From CAYTGR01 sp964437445 (GTDB taxonomy: Bacteria > Chloroflexota > Anaerolineae > B4-G1 > SLSP01): a stretch of 64,000 bases of DNA. Below, piece after piece: positions 23,405-31,912 of the stretch. The stretch is from assembly GCA_964437445.1 (NCBI GenBank), contig CAYTGR010000005.1:75689-139688 (forward strand), read 5' to 3'. A model generated the notes under the pieces. The model was not told the DNA's origin. It searched no databases and saw only the letters and a program-made list of their open reading frames with translations. The translations under genes and the position numbers were made by a program. How positions within the stretch are numbered: the stretch's first letter is position 1; each line of letters begins with the position of its first letter.

Positions 23405-25487
23405 GCGTGCTGAACCGGCCCAAACCTCTCAGGCACGACCTGATCGGAGCCAGCAACCCTGCCCATTAGCGCCACTGTGCGACGCCACGCGCAACTTGAA
23501 CAATATGCTGGACCTGGACCAGGTGCTGGCCATGATGCTGGAACAACTGGCCGAGGCTGTCCCCTATGATAGTGCAGCCGTCTTCCTCGTGGAAGGGGAG
23601 TTCATCCGCATCCAGGCCTGGCGCGGCTTTCCCGATAACCAGGCCATACAGGACATGGTCTTTCCCCTCCAACGCCCCACACTGGTAAGCGAGGTCATCC
23701 GCCAGCGCCAGCCCCTGGTATTGGAAGACGCCGCCGCCCATCCCCTCTGGGTGCAGATGGAAGGAATCAAGCCAGCCCACGGGTGGATCGGCGCGCCGTT
23801 GCTGGCCGGCGGCGAGGTAGTCGGGGTGCTGACAGTGGACAGTCAACGGGTGGGCGCTTACAGTTCCGCCGAAGTGGCCTGGGTGAATGCCTACGCCGAT
23901 TACGCTGCCGTCGCTGTCCGCAACGCCCTGATGGCCACGCGCACCCGTGAGGCGCTCGCACGGCGTTCTTTCCTCTACGAGGCCGCCCGCACCCTGAGCG
24001 CCACGTTAGATGCCGACGAAATCCCCCAGATGCTCCTCAACCTGATCCATCAGCATTTCCAACCCGATGCGGTCTCCGTGGCGTTGGTGGAATCAGACGG
24101 CACTTTGGCCTTTCAAGCCGCCTCCGGCGGCGCAGCCGAGCAGGTGCGCGGATTACGGTTACCGGCCGGAACGGGCATCGTCGGCTGGGTGGCGCGGACG
24201 GGCGAGCCGTTGTGGGTTCCCGACGTCAATAAAGACCCCCGTTACTACCATGGCGTTGACCAGCAAACCGGTTTCAAAACTCAGTCTATTTATGCAGTGC
24301 CGGTCAAAATTGGGCAGACCACCCTGGCCGTCCTGGAAATGATCAACCCCTCGTTCGGGTTAGACCACGCAGAAGCGCGCGAGGTCATGGCAGCGCTGGC
24401 AGCCCTCGCCGCCTCCGCGATTCGCAACGCGCGCCTTTTCAGCCAGGCGCGGCTGGCGGAAGAACGCTATCAGCGGCTCTTTGAATTCAACCTGGATCCG
24501 GTCATCGTCATGGATGAAGTGGGACGCCTCCTGGATCTGAACCGGGCCGCGCGCACGCTTTTCCAACTCTCCAAGAAAGCCATGGGGGCCTCCTGTCTGG
24601 TCACGCTGGGCCTGACCCCCGAACGGTTTGCCGAGCTTAAACATACCCTGCTCACCGAGGCCAGCGTCGCCTGGGAAGTGCGTTTCACCGGCTCCGACGG
24701 CACCACGCGGACGCTGGAGGTCCATCTGACCCGCCTGCCTTCCTACACCACCACTATGGCAGCGTATCAATGGCTGGCTCACGACGTTACCGACCGGGTG
24801 GTCCTGGAAGAGATGCGCTCTCAGCTGTCCAACATGATCGTCCACGACCTCCGCAACCCACTGAACAACATTTCCAGTAGCTTTGATCTACTCAAGTCAG
24901 CCTGGGAGCAGCAAGATACCACCATACCGGTGCAGGATCTGATCCGCATCGCGGAACGCAGCATCCGGCGCATGGAGCAGCTGATCAGCAGTATCCTGGA
25001 CATTGCCTCCCTGAGTGCGGGCGAGAAGCTGGTCTCCCCCACCCCCATCACTGTCTCAGAGATGGTAATGGAGGTGGCCGATATCCTCCAACCGACGCTG
25101 GTTGCGCGCCGGTTGACGCTGATCCGGCAGATTCCCGATAATTTGCCTATGCTGCAAGGGGACCCGGACATGCTGCGGCGCGTTATTACCAACCTGCTTG
25201 ACAACGCCATCAAGTTCACCCCGGCCGGTGGGACCATCGCCCTCAAAGTCACCGCTGACCAGGCCGTTTTCCACTTCATTATCGCCGACACCGGGCCGGG
25301 CATTCCCCCGGAAGATCGCCAGCGAATCTTTGACCCCTTCGTGCGCCTGGAAAACCACCGAACCGTCAAAGGATCGGGGCTGGGACTGGCCTTCTGCAAA
25401 CTGGCCGTGGAAGCGCACGGCGGAAAAATCTGGGTAGAAAGCCAACCCGGGGAGGGCAGCCAGTTTATCTTTACCATCCCACGTTAA
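23397..25487 (+). CDS. GAF-GAF-PAS sensor histidine kinase
   Basis: This 696-residue soluble histidine kinase has GAF at about 30-180, a second GAF at about 205-350, PAS at about 360-470, HisKA with the phospho-His about residue 483 in IVHDLRNPLNNI, and an HATPase_c domain with DTGPGIPPEDRQRIFDPF and GSGLGLAFCKL. The TTG at 23397 is chosen because AAGGAGG (23380-23386) is well placed and no other start lies in this frame nearby. It overlaps the nucleoside kinase gene by 8 bp. Like the first kinase in this operon it has no receiver domain and no adjacent response regulator, so its partner is elsewhere. Confidence 0.88.
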   Translation: MSERAEPAQTSQARPDRSQQPCPLAPLCDATRNLNNMLDLDQVLAMMLEQLAEAVPYDSAAVFLVEGEFIRIQAWRGFPDNQAIQDMVFPLQRPTLVSEVIRQRQPLVLEDAAAHPLWVQMEGIKPAHGWIGAPLLAGGEVVGVLTVDSQRVGAYSSAEVAWVNAYADYAAVAVRNALMATRTREALARRSFLYEAARTLSATLDADEIPQMLLNLIHQHFQPDAVSVALVESDGTLAFQAASGGAAEQVRGLRLPAGTGIVGWVARTGEPLWVPDVNKDPRYYHGVDQQTGFKTQSIYAVPVKIGQTTLAVLEMINPSFGLDHAEAREVMAALAALAASAIRNARLFSQARLAEERYQRLFEFNLDPVIVMDEVGRLLDLNRAARTLFQLSKKAMGASCLVTLGLTPERFAELKHTLLTEASVAWEVRFTGSDGTTRTLEVHLTRLPSYTTTMAAYQWLAHDVTDRVVLEEMRSQLSNMIVHDLRNPLNNISSSFDLLKSAWEQQDTTIPVQDLIRIAERSIRRMEQLISSILDIASLSAGEKLVSPTPITVSEMVMEVADILQPTLVARRLTLIRQIPDNLPMLQGDPDMLRRVITNLLDNAIKFTPAGGTIALKVTADQAVFHFIIADTGPGIPPEDRQRIFDPFVRLENHRTVKGSGLGLAFCKLAVEAHGGKIWVESQPGEGSQFIFTIPR

Positions 25488-25533
25488 GTGGGGGGAACCA
25501 GACGCCAGCTTGCAGCGAGCACGGAGGGCCATT

Positions 25534-26754
25534 GTGACGCAACGACTTTATTACGACGACGCTACTCTGCGCCATTTCACCGCCCAGGTCCTGGAAGAAC
25601 GGACCACAGAACGCGGCCCGGCAGCCCGGTTGGACCGCACGGCCTTTTACGCTACCAGCGGCGGACAACCGCACGACACCGGCACCCTGAACGGCATCCC
25701 GGTGTTGGAGGTGTGGGAAGACGAAGCCACCGGCGAGCTCTGGCATCGGCTGGCCCGGCCACTGGAAGGTATGACCGTCACCGGGCTGGTGGATTGGCCA
25801 CGCCGGTTTGACCACATGCAACAGCACACCGGACAGCATCTTCTCTCGGCGGCCTTTCTGCGGCTATGGGATGCCCCCACCGTGGGATTTCACCTGGGAC
25901 GCGAAGCCAGCACGATTGATTTGCCGCTCTCTCAGCTGAGCTGGGAAGCGGCCTTCCAGGTAGAAGATGAGGTCAATCGGCTCATTTGGGAGGATCGGGC
26001 AGTCACCGCCCGCTTCGTCACAGCAGAGGAGCTGGCCACGCTGGCGCTGCGCAAGCTGCCCGACGTTGCCGGGCCGGTCAGAATTGTCACTGTGGACGGC
26101 TATGATGCTACCGCTTGTGGAGGGACGCACGTGACGCGCACCGGCGCCATCGGCCTGGTCAAAATCACCGCCGTGGAACGCTATAAAGGCGGGGTGCGGG
26201 TAACTTTCCTTTGTGGAGAACGGGCCTTGCGCGACTATCGGCGGGCGCTGCGCACGCTGAGCGAGCTGGCCGCCGGCTGCACCGTGGCCCAAGAGGAGCT
26301 GCCGGCAGCCCTGGCGCGCCTGCAAGCCGAAACCCAGGAGCTGCGCCGGGCCCTCCACAAAGCGCAGGCCGCCCTGCTTGAGCAGGAAGCCGACCGGCTT
26401 TGGGCCGAAACCCCTCCGCAAGCGGGAGTGCGCCGGATTGTTGCTCAGTGGCAGGAGCGCCCCTGGGCCGAAATTCAGACCCTGGCGGCCCAGCTCCGGG
26501 AACGGCCGCAAACCGTTTTGCTGCTGGCCGTGACCGAGGAGCGCAGCACGCGCTTGCTCTGCGCCCGCAGCGACGACCTGCCCACCGTAGATGCAGCGGT
26601 GTTGCTGCGGCAGGCCTTAGCTCCATGGGGGGGCAAAGGAGGTGGCACACCGGCGCTGGCGCAGGGCGGAGCCCCCCGGCTTTCCCCGGAAGTGCTCCGC
26701 CCTGCGTTACAAGCTGCACTGGATACAATCTTGCCAGCCGACGACCTCAACTAA
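25534..26754 (+). CDS. alaX: Large alanyl-tRNA editing protein (AlaX-L, editing plus DHHA1)
   Basis: This 406-residue protein has the AlaRS-like editing core and a C-terminal DHHA1 domain. AFYATSGGQPHD is the N-terminal motif, QQHTGQH carries the first zinc His pair, and ATACGGTHV carries the second Cys and His; unlike the protein at 16668-17378 the Cys is kept. Residues ~255-310 are a coiled coil (LQAETQELRRALHKAQAAL). DHHA1 ends with PWGGKGGGTPALAQGG. It hydrolyses mischarged Ser-tRNA-Ala. The GTG at 25534 follows GGAGGG. It closes the nucleoside-kinase/histidine-kinase operon, 46 bp after the last kinase. A separate fragment of the same C-terminal domain lies at 30535-30693. Confidence 0.87.
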   Translation: MTQRLYYDDATLRHFTAQVLEERTTERGPAARLDRTAFYATSGGQPHDTGTLNGIPVLEVWEDEATGELWHRLARPLEGMTVTGLVDWPRRFDHMQQHTGQHLLSAAFLRLWDAPTVGFHLGREASTIDLPLSQLSWEAAFQVEDEVNRLIWEDRAVTARFVTAEELATLALRKLPDVAGPVRIVTVDGYDATACGGTHVTRTGAIGLVKITAVERYKGGVRVTFLCGERALRDYRRALRTLSELAAGCTVAQEELPAALARLQAETQELRRALHKAQAALLEQEADRLWAETPPQAGVRRIVAQWQERPWAEIQTLAAQLRERPQTVLLLAVTEERSTRLLCARSDDLPTVDAAVLLRQALAPWGGKGGGTPALAQGGAPRLSPEVLRPALQAALDTILPADDLN

Positions 26755-26800
26755 AACTACTCAGCCCAACCATCGGATGAATCCGACGCCTGATACATCT

Positions 26801-26890
26801 GGAAACCCGCTGAAGCGGGTTATGAGCAGCATTTTGAACCTGCTTCAGTGGGTTTCCTGGCGTTTCAGCCACCGATTTCAATTGGTGGCA
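26801..26890. repeat. REP-like hairpins after alaX-L
   Basis: GGAAACCCGCTGAAGCGGGTT contains an internal small hairpin, and with the later AACCTGCTTCAGTGGGTTTCC it forms a larger one (26801-26856). AGCCACCGATTTCAATTGGTGGC (26868-26890) is a second hairpin. The GCTTCAGC core recalls the elements at 57146 and 63891. No T-tract follows. Confidence 0.55.
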
Positions 26891-26944
26891 GCAGAGGTTA
26901 AGTAGCTACACTAAAATTAAGTTTCCAGGCTTTCCCCACAGCGT

Positions 26945-28246
26945 TCACTTACCAAACACCGTCTTCAAGAACTCGAGAATCTCCTGCATGGGCAGGGGGT
27001 CAAGGTTGGGCTGGAGCAATTCCATACCATGCCCGCCGCCGGGGATTTCGATGGCGCGATAGTTTGCTCCGCCGACCGATTCGGCCTTTTTGCAGACGCC
27101 GATTTCATTCTCGTCAGCCAAACACCAGACATGCGCCGGGGGATTGCGTTCCCCCACCAATCTTTTCACAGCGCCGGAATAACTGGTGTCAGGCGCCCAG
27201 GGGTCTGCCAGGAAGTTACCCGGCGAGAGAGAAAGCGCGCCTGCGCAGCCAAGTTCGGCGCAGGCAATGACCGCTCCATCGGCGCCGATGCTCGCACCGA
27301 TGAACACAATGCGGGACGAGGGGACGCCAGTCAGGTCGGAGATTTGTGATGGCAGCATCAACGAGTCGAAGAGCCAGGTCTCCGACATCGTGGGGAAGAA
27401 CCACCCATCCGGCGGTTTGGCCGGGCAACCAACCGGAGCAGGCTGGCAGCCGCTATAGGTGATAAGCAGGACGTTATATGAGCGGCCCGCAGGCACAGGA
27501 GGAAACCAGGAGGGGTCCCAGTAAGGGTCCGAGCCTGGGTTGGGGTAGGGATTCTTCTGACCGCGGTTTTGCAGCCAGACAGCGACTTCGTTCCAGTCGG
27601 TCATATCCCCTCTGACCCAGTGGAGCAAAACCACCAGCGGGGCGTCCTCTGTTGCGGCGCGATAGTAGCGTCCATGAATTTCGGCGGCTTTTCCATGAAA
27701 GACCACTTCTTCTGGTTCGACCGGCGGGCCGGCTGACGTGGGGGTGAGGGTGGGCTCCGGGGTGGGCGTTTCGGTGGGGAGGGCGGCAACTTCAGCGACG
27801 AAACCGGCATCCCAATCCATCGCCGATTGCCCGGCGTTCAGAGAAATGAGCGCCGTCTTCCCGCTAGCCGGGTCGGGGTCGCTGTCGCGAGCGTCGTCGC
27901 CGCCCTTATCGGGCTGTGTCAGAACGTAGCCGGAAGGGGCAGCGAACTCCAGGGTGTAGTCACCCCCCTGCAGGCCCGAGAAGACGTAGCGGCCCTCGGC
28001 ATCGCTGCGGGTTTCGGCGAGCATCTTCCCGCTGACATCATAAAGCCGCACGAGGACATCCGCCAGCCCTTCCTCGCCGGCATCCTGAATGCCATTGGCG
28101 TTGGCGTCGTGCCAGGTCAGGTCGCCCAGAGACGCAGAACCAACCGGCGTGAACGTTGGCGGCGGAGGCGTGGTATTCGTCGCTGGCTGACAGGCGGCAA
28201 GCGCCATCAAGATAACAACCAACCCAATAAACCAACGAGCGCGCAT
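26945..28246 (-). CDS. Lipoprotein: SdrD B-like domain fused to an alpha/beta hydrolase
   Basis: This is a 433-residue protein. The N-terminus is a lipoprotein signal with lipobox LAAC (Cys about residue 18), followed by a Thr/Pro linker. An SdrD_B-type beta domain (~40-150) shows DLTWHDANANGIQDAGEEGL and GDYTLEFAAPSGY. After a TPTPEPTLTPT linker comes an alpha/beta hydrolase (~200-430) with the nucleophile elbow GASIGADG, a likely Asp/Glu in LADENEIG and His in GGGHGMELL. It is therefore an outward-facing esterase or peptidase-like enzyme of unknown substrate. The start at 28246 has AGGAGG 4 nt upstream; a longer in-frame extension would run through the regulatory region. It is the last gene of the TetR-linked minus-strand block. 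Confidence 0.8.
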   Translation of the reverse strand: MRARWFIGLVVILMALAACQPATNTTPPPPTFTPVGSASLGDLTWHDANANGIQDAGEEGLADVLVRLYDVSGKMLAETRSDAEGRYVFSGLQGGDYTLEFAAPSGYVLTQPDKGGDDARDSDPDPASGKTALISLNAGQSAMDWDAGFVAEVAALPTETPTPEPTLTPTSAGPPVEPEEVVFHGKAAEIHGRYYRAATEDAPLVVLLHWVRGDMTDWNEVAVWLQNRGQKNPYPNPGSDPYWDPSWFPPVPAGRSYNVLLITYSGCQPAPVGCPAKPPDGWFFPTMSETWLFDSLMLPSQISDLTGVPSSRIVFIGASIGADGAVIACAELGCAGALSLSPGNFLADPWAPDTSYSGAVKRLVGERNPPAHVWCLADENEIGVCKKAESVGGANYRAIEIPGGGHGMELLQPNLDPLPMQEILEFLKTVFGK

Positions 28247-28292
28247 AGGTCCTCCTTTCCTCAGGTTTACAGGAAATCTACAGGAACTCGAG

Positions 28293-28381
28293 TTTAGACA
28301 AAACGCAATTTTCCCGTATATCTGGCGGGTGATAGCCATGCAAAACCACCATATATGGTGTCAAAACCAATTTTGTCTAAA
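28293..28381. promoter_or_regulatory. Palindromes upstream of the esterase lipoprotein gene
   Basis: TTTAGACAAAA (28293-28303) and its exact complement (28371-28381) enclose a 67-bp stretch that contains the perfect 14-bp palindrome CACCATATATGGTG (28347-28360). The layout suggests an operator or promoter control region of the gene starting at 28246. These half-sites do not match the TetR-adjacent palindrome at 29010-29033. Confidence 0.5.
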
Positions 28382-28406
28382 TACGAGCAGGAAATAATAT
28401 GGAAAA

Positions 28407-29000
28407 TTACACCGCCAATCCCTCAAACAGCAACCCCAATGCCTGGCGTATCCGTTCGCGCCGCGTTTCCTCGTTCGTCTCCGCAAACAAGCGCGGCAGG
28501 GTTTCGAGCAGGCCATTGTAGAGCGAGAGCAAGGTCAGCGCCATGCTTTCAGGCGCAGCCGGGCGCAGTTCGCCTTCGGCGATGCCGCGCGCGATGAGCG
28601 GCAGGAGCAGATTCAAATACTGGCGCTCCAATTCATGCACGCGCTCGCGCAAATGCGGGTGACGTTCCGCCACAGCGCGCAATTCCAGCCCGGCGTTCAG
28701 GAAACGCATTTCGGCCAGCAAGCCCCGCTCAAAATACTCCCCCAAGCGCCCACGAACGCTCCCCCCGCGCTGAAACGATTGCGCAGTGGCCTGTAAATCG
28801 GTGGAAAAGAGCTGATCAAGCAGCGCATCGAGCAGAGCGTCTTTGTCGGCGAAGTAGTGATACAGAATCCCCACACTCAGGCCAGCTTCGGCGGCAATGT
28901 CTTTCATGCGGGTTTGAGCAAAGCCCTGGCGGTCGAAAACGTGCAAGGCAGCTTCGAGAATTTGCACCTTTCGCTGTTGGCTGACATCCGGGCGTGGCAT
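28407..29000 (-). CDS. TetR/AcrR family transcriptional regulator
   Basis: This 197-residue protein has the TetR N-terminal DNA-binding domain (residues ~8-55; ILEAALHVFDRQGFAQTRMK and AGLSVGILYHYFADKDALL). A variable helical ligand domain follows, ending ALGLLFEGLAV. Family members repress neighbouring genes and release DNA on binding a small molecule. A near-perfect 24-bp palindrome lies just 10 bp upstream of its ATG, so autoregulation is likely. The esterase gene lies downstream on the same strand across a 160-bp spacer that has its own palindromes. Confidence 0.9.
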   Translation of the reverse strand: MPRPDVSQQRKVQILEAALHVFDRQGFAQTRMKDIAAEAGLSVGILYHYFADKDALLDALLDQLFSTDLQATAQSFQRGGSVRGRLGEYFERGLLAEMRFLNAGLELRAVAERHPHLRERVHELERQYLNLLLPLIARGIAEGELRPAAPESMALTLLSLYNGLLETLPRLFAETNEETRRERIRQALGLLFEGLAV

Positions 29001-29009
29001 AGGGCCTCA

Positions 29010-29033
29010 ATAATTGAATTTGAATTCAATTAT
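29010..29033. promoter_or_regulatory. Probable TetR operator
   Basis: This 24-bp palindrome has half-site ATAATTGAATT followed by two central bases (TG) and the exact complementary half-site. It lies between the GH5-like gene stop (29044) and the TetR start (29000). Its size and symmetry are those of TetR-family operators. A second occurrence was not found in the window. Confidence 0.68.
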
Positions 29034-29043
29034 ACGCGCTTTC

Positions 29044-30462
29044 TCAGACGCTGTCAAGCCCACTTACAATTTTGCGGAGCAGAGAATAGGCGGGCAGAGG
29101 AAGGGGCGAAGGCGTAGGGGAAGGCGCGGCAGAGGGTTGGGGAGGAGGCGCGTTTGGCGCGGCGCCGCTCACCCCGCCGGACGGACGAATCGTGTTGCGC
29201 GCCCACGCTTCCCGAATGACCCGCCACAGGTCGTTTTCGACTTCGGTGAAGTTGGCCGGGTCGGAGCCGAAGGGATAGTACATCGCCCGGTCGCCCCAGG
29301 TGTACCAGGGTTCGTAAGTCGGCTCCCAGACCCACAGGGCGTGATTGAGGCCGTGCGCCTCGAACCAGGCAATCTCATCGCGCAGGAAGTCCGCCGCGCC
29401 GGGCGCCCAGCGCACCACCCCGAACTCATTGACCGCCACCGGCGCGCCCGTCCGCTGACGAAATTCCTCCAGCGGGGCGAGATACGCTTCCAGCCAGGCG
29501 CGGTCGAAGCGGTCGGGCTGGCCGTCCCAGGTGATGTCGAACTCGCCGGGGTAGGGTTTCTCTTCCTCCGGCTGCTGGTGGGTGTAGAGGAACGGCCCGT
29601 ACTGATGGGCAGCATAGACGATGCGCTCCGCCTGCACCGGTTCAAGGTACGGCAGCCAGGGGACGCTGCCCCAGCCCATCGGGTTGACCAGAATCGGGGT
29701 TTCGGCGTCCACTTCGCGGATGGCGGCTACCAGGCGCGGGTAGAACTGATTCCAGTCGTAGAGCGTGCCGGCGTAGCGCGGGTAGAACTCCGCCGGGTCG
29801 TAAATCTCCAGCATGACTTCATCGGCGTTCGGCTCCACCATCAGGTCGTAGCCGACAACCACCGGATGGCCACGATAGCGTTCGGCAGTGGCGCGCCACA
29901 TCTCCACCCAGGCGTCCTGCGCGGCCTGCTCGGTCCAGACGGTTTCGATGAGCAGGGCGGAGTCGAACCAGTCGCCGGCGCCGTCGCGGTAGAAGGTGAA
30001 GTCGCTGCGCCCCGGCCCGGTGCGGAAGGAGATGACGGCGTATAGCCCGGCGCGCCCGGCCATTTCGAGCAGCGAGTCGAGGTTGGCCTGCGCGCCCTCG
30101 TCCAGGACGTAGGGCGGACGTTCGGTGAACAGGCCGGGGATGGAGAGATTGACGTAATTGGCGCCCGCCGCCGCCAGACGGTCGAAATCGGATTGGGCAT
30201 AGGGGGGACCGATGTAACCGTCGCCGAGCAGGCCGCCGTCCAGGTCGGGGACGCGGATGCGCTGCCAGAGGTTCGCCCCGCGCAGCTGCGTCCCGTTCGT
30301 CCAGAGCGACCATTTGTCGAGGGCAGGCGTGGGGGCCAGGGTGAATGTGAGGGGGGTGCTGGTGAACGTCGGGGGCGGGGCGGACGGAGGCTGCGTCGGC
30401 GCGGGCTGGCAGGCGAAGAGGAGAAAAGATAGAAAAAAGACGAAAGAAAGGATTCGTTTCAT
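29044..30462 (-). CDS. Glycoside hydrolase family 5-like lipoprotein
   Basis: This is a 472-residue protein. The signal peptide ends in a lipobox (LLFACQ) and a Pro/Thr spacer leads to a TIM-barrel domain (~55-410). RGANLWQR starts the barrel, YDLMVEPNADE holds the likely acid/base Glu after the conserved Asn-like position, and VAVNEFGVVRW holds the likely nucleophile Glu. HQYGPFLYTHQQ and WVWEPTYEPW are further clan GH-A marks. Clan GH-A enzymes cleave beta-glycosides with retention. The C-terminus is a Pro/Ser-rich tail. Substrate is unknown. It is the first gene of the minus-strand block with tetR and the esterase. Confidence 0.82.
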   Translation of the reverse strand: MKRILSFVFFLSFLLFACQPAPTQPPSAPPPTFTSTPLTFTLAPTPALDKWSLWTNGTQLRGANLWQRIRVPDLDGGLLGDGYIGPPYAQSDFDRLAAAGANYVNLSIPGLFTERPPYVLDEGAQANLDSLLEMAGRAGLYAVISFRTGPGRSDFTFYRDGAGDWFDSALLIETVWTEQAAQDAWVEMWRATAERYRGHPVVVGYDLMVEPNADEVMLEIYDPAEFYPRYAGTLYDWNQFYPRLVAAIREVDAETPILVNPMGWGSVPWLPYLEPVQAERIVYAAHQYGPFLYTHQQPEEEKPYPGEFDITWDGQPDRFDRAWLEAYLAPLEEFRQRTGAPVAVNEFGVVRWAPGAADFLRDEIAWFEAHGLNHALWVWEPTYEPWYTWGDRAMYYPFGSDPANFTEVENDLWRVIREAWARNTIRPSGGVSGAAPNAPPPQPSAAPSPTPSPLPLPAYSLLRKIVSGLDSV

Positions 30463-30534
30463 AGCCGCTCCTCGAGAATGGTTCAGAAGAAAGAGTCTCG
30501 GAAGGGGCGATTTTCTCGCCTTTCGCTATGGTAA

Positions 30535-30693
30535 AAGCGCCAGCCAGCCGTGGACGCCGCGGCACTGCTGCGTCGGGCCTTAACCCGGTTGGGAGGAAAA
30601 GGCGGCGGCACGTCCAGCCTGGCCCAGGGCGGCGGGCCGATTGCTCCGCCGGCAGCCATTCAGGCCGCCCTCCAGGAAGCGCTGAGCGGTTGA
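30535..30693 (+). pseudogene. Remnant of an AlaX-L/AlaRS DHHA1 C-terminus
   Basis: From about 30541, with the clearest match from 30550, the + strand reads VDAAALLRRALTRLGGKGGG, then TSSLAQGGGP and finally ALQEALSG before a TGA at 30691-30693. This matches the last ~47 residues of the protein at 25534-26754 (VDAAVLLRQALAPWGGKGGG, LAQGGAP) at about 60% identity by eye. A stop codon lies in frame just upstream (30532-30534) and no start or ribosome site is present, so this is a 3' gene fragment. It is followed by a terminator-like hairpin, as a real gene end would be. The minus-strand esterase-TetR-GH5 block lies between the intact gene and this fragment. Confidence 0.8.
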
Positions 30694-30712
30694 GCATCAA
30701 CCAACCCAACAG

Positions 30713-30749
30713 CAGGTCCCCGGTCCGAATTTGTCGGATCGGGGACCTG
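30713..30749 (+). terminator. Strong hairpin after the AlaX remnant
   Basis: CAGGTCCCC (30713-30721) pairs with GGGGACCTG (30741-30749), and an inner TCCGA/TCGGA pair extends the stem. TTTC follows on the + strand. It is in the right place to terminate the ancestral alaX operon and may also affect the converging minus-strand gene ending at 30781. Confidence 0.6.
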
Positions 30750-30780
30750 TTTCAAATACCGGCGATTTCGCCCCTGGTGT

Positions 30781-31878
30781 CTAATCCCCACCGGCCTCTT
30801 GCACCTGCAGCTGCCCGATAGCCAGCCCCAGGTCCAGGTCTACCCGATTGTCGGCCTTCTCGTAATCAGGCGAAACAAAAACGTTATCGCCCTCATGGAG
30901 ATAGCTGGCCGGCATGAGCCGCTCGCCTAACAAGAAATTGGCATGGATGCGCACAGCCATCCCGGCCGGCACGACCACGGTAATCTGCCCAATTGCCCCC
31001 TTGATCGCCCCGTTGAATTGCCCTTTGGCCGGCAAGCGCACGAATGTCTGGCCCACCGCCGTGTTGACGTCCAAAGACTGTAGATTCAGTCCTTTCAAGT
31101 CCAGGTCAGCCTGCCCTGCCCCCATGCTGATCGCCAGGTCTAAGGGGATCGCTGGCGTGAGACCTAAGTTCCAGGTTGGGGAATCAGGCGTCTCCCCCCA
31201 ATCCGGCACATAGACAACCCCGGTGCTCCGTAGGGTAAAGTGGGCCTCGCCATTCTCGCTGCGGGCCTCGCGGGTGAACCGTTCACCCCGGCTCGGACGC
31301 ACCACGCCTTCAACCAGCTGCTCAGAGTCGGTCAGCGCTTTAACCTGCAAAGCAGCGCCAGCCGGTGCCAGCGTGATCTGAGCGGTCTTCGCTTCGCCCC
31401 GCGCCTGGCTGATCTCGTCGCTCTCCAACGGCTGCCCAAACTGGACATTGACACCGTTCAGATAGAGTGCCCCGACCACCACGCCGACGACCAACAGTGC
31501 CGCCACCACCTCACCGAGCTTGGAACGGTGACCAAAGACCAGTTCCAGGCCAATGGCAATCAGGATAATCGGCCATAGCCGGAACAAGGTCCACCAGATA
31601 TCCCACGAGAGCATCCCCAGCGTGTTTAACAGCAGAATCGCGCCGAGGCTAATAGAGAACGCCGGGCCGACCAGTTTGCCATTGCGGATCAGATCGTCCA
31701 ATCCACCGGCGATGATCAGCACCGGCCAGAAGCGCCAGAATAGCTCCCAGCCGCTCCAGGGTAAAAGATGCAGATTATCCAGCAGAAAGATGAGGCCAAT
31801 GGCGATCAACAACAATGGCCCAACGATACCGCGCCTCCGCCACAAAGGGTCTCGCCCTGCGCGCGTTTCCTCGTCCAT
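30781..31878 (-). CDS. LiaF/LiaI-like membrane protein with beta-rich C-terminal domain
   Basis: This 365-residue protein has four predicted transmembrane segments (~20-140) of the LiaI/LiaF-like (DUF5668) kind, with repeated GPLLLIAIGLIFLLDN and FRLWPIILIAIGLELVFG. A soluble domain (~150-365) of the LiaF C-terminal/DUF4097 type follows, with repeated ALDLAISMGAGQADLDL and QTFVRLPAKGQFN strands. Such proteins take part in sensing cell-envelope stress in Gram-positive systems; here a role with the PspC protein upstream (35 bp away, same strand) is likely. The start at 31878 follows AAGGAGG by 6 nt. Confidence 0.78.
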   Translation of the reverse strand: MDEETRAGRDPLWRRRGIVGPLLLIAIGLIFLLDNLHLLPWSGWELFWRFWPVLIIAGGLDDLIRNGKLVGPAFSISLGAILLLNTLGMLSWDIWWTLFRLWPIILIAIGLELVFGHRSKLGEVVAALLVVGVVVGALYLNGVNVQFGQPLESDEISQARGEAKTAQITLAPAGAALQVKALTDSEQLVEGVVRPSRGERFTREARSENGEAHFTLRSTGVVYVPDWGETPDSPTWNLGLTPAIPLDLAISMGAGQADLDLKGLNLQSLDVNTAVGQTFVRLPAKGQFNGAIKGAIGQITVVVPAGMAVRIHANFLLGERLMPASYLHEGDNVFVSPDYEKADNRVDLDLGLAIGQLQVQEAGGD

Positions 31879-31912
31879 GCTTGCCTCCTTCAAATGCAGT
31901 CCACCCCATCGC

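Noticed and set aside
26801..26890. Rho-independent terminator of alaX-L
   Set aside because: Hairpins are present but there is no T-tract, and the arms resemble dispersed REP elements, so it is listed as a repeat.
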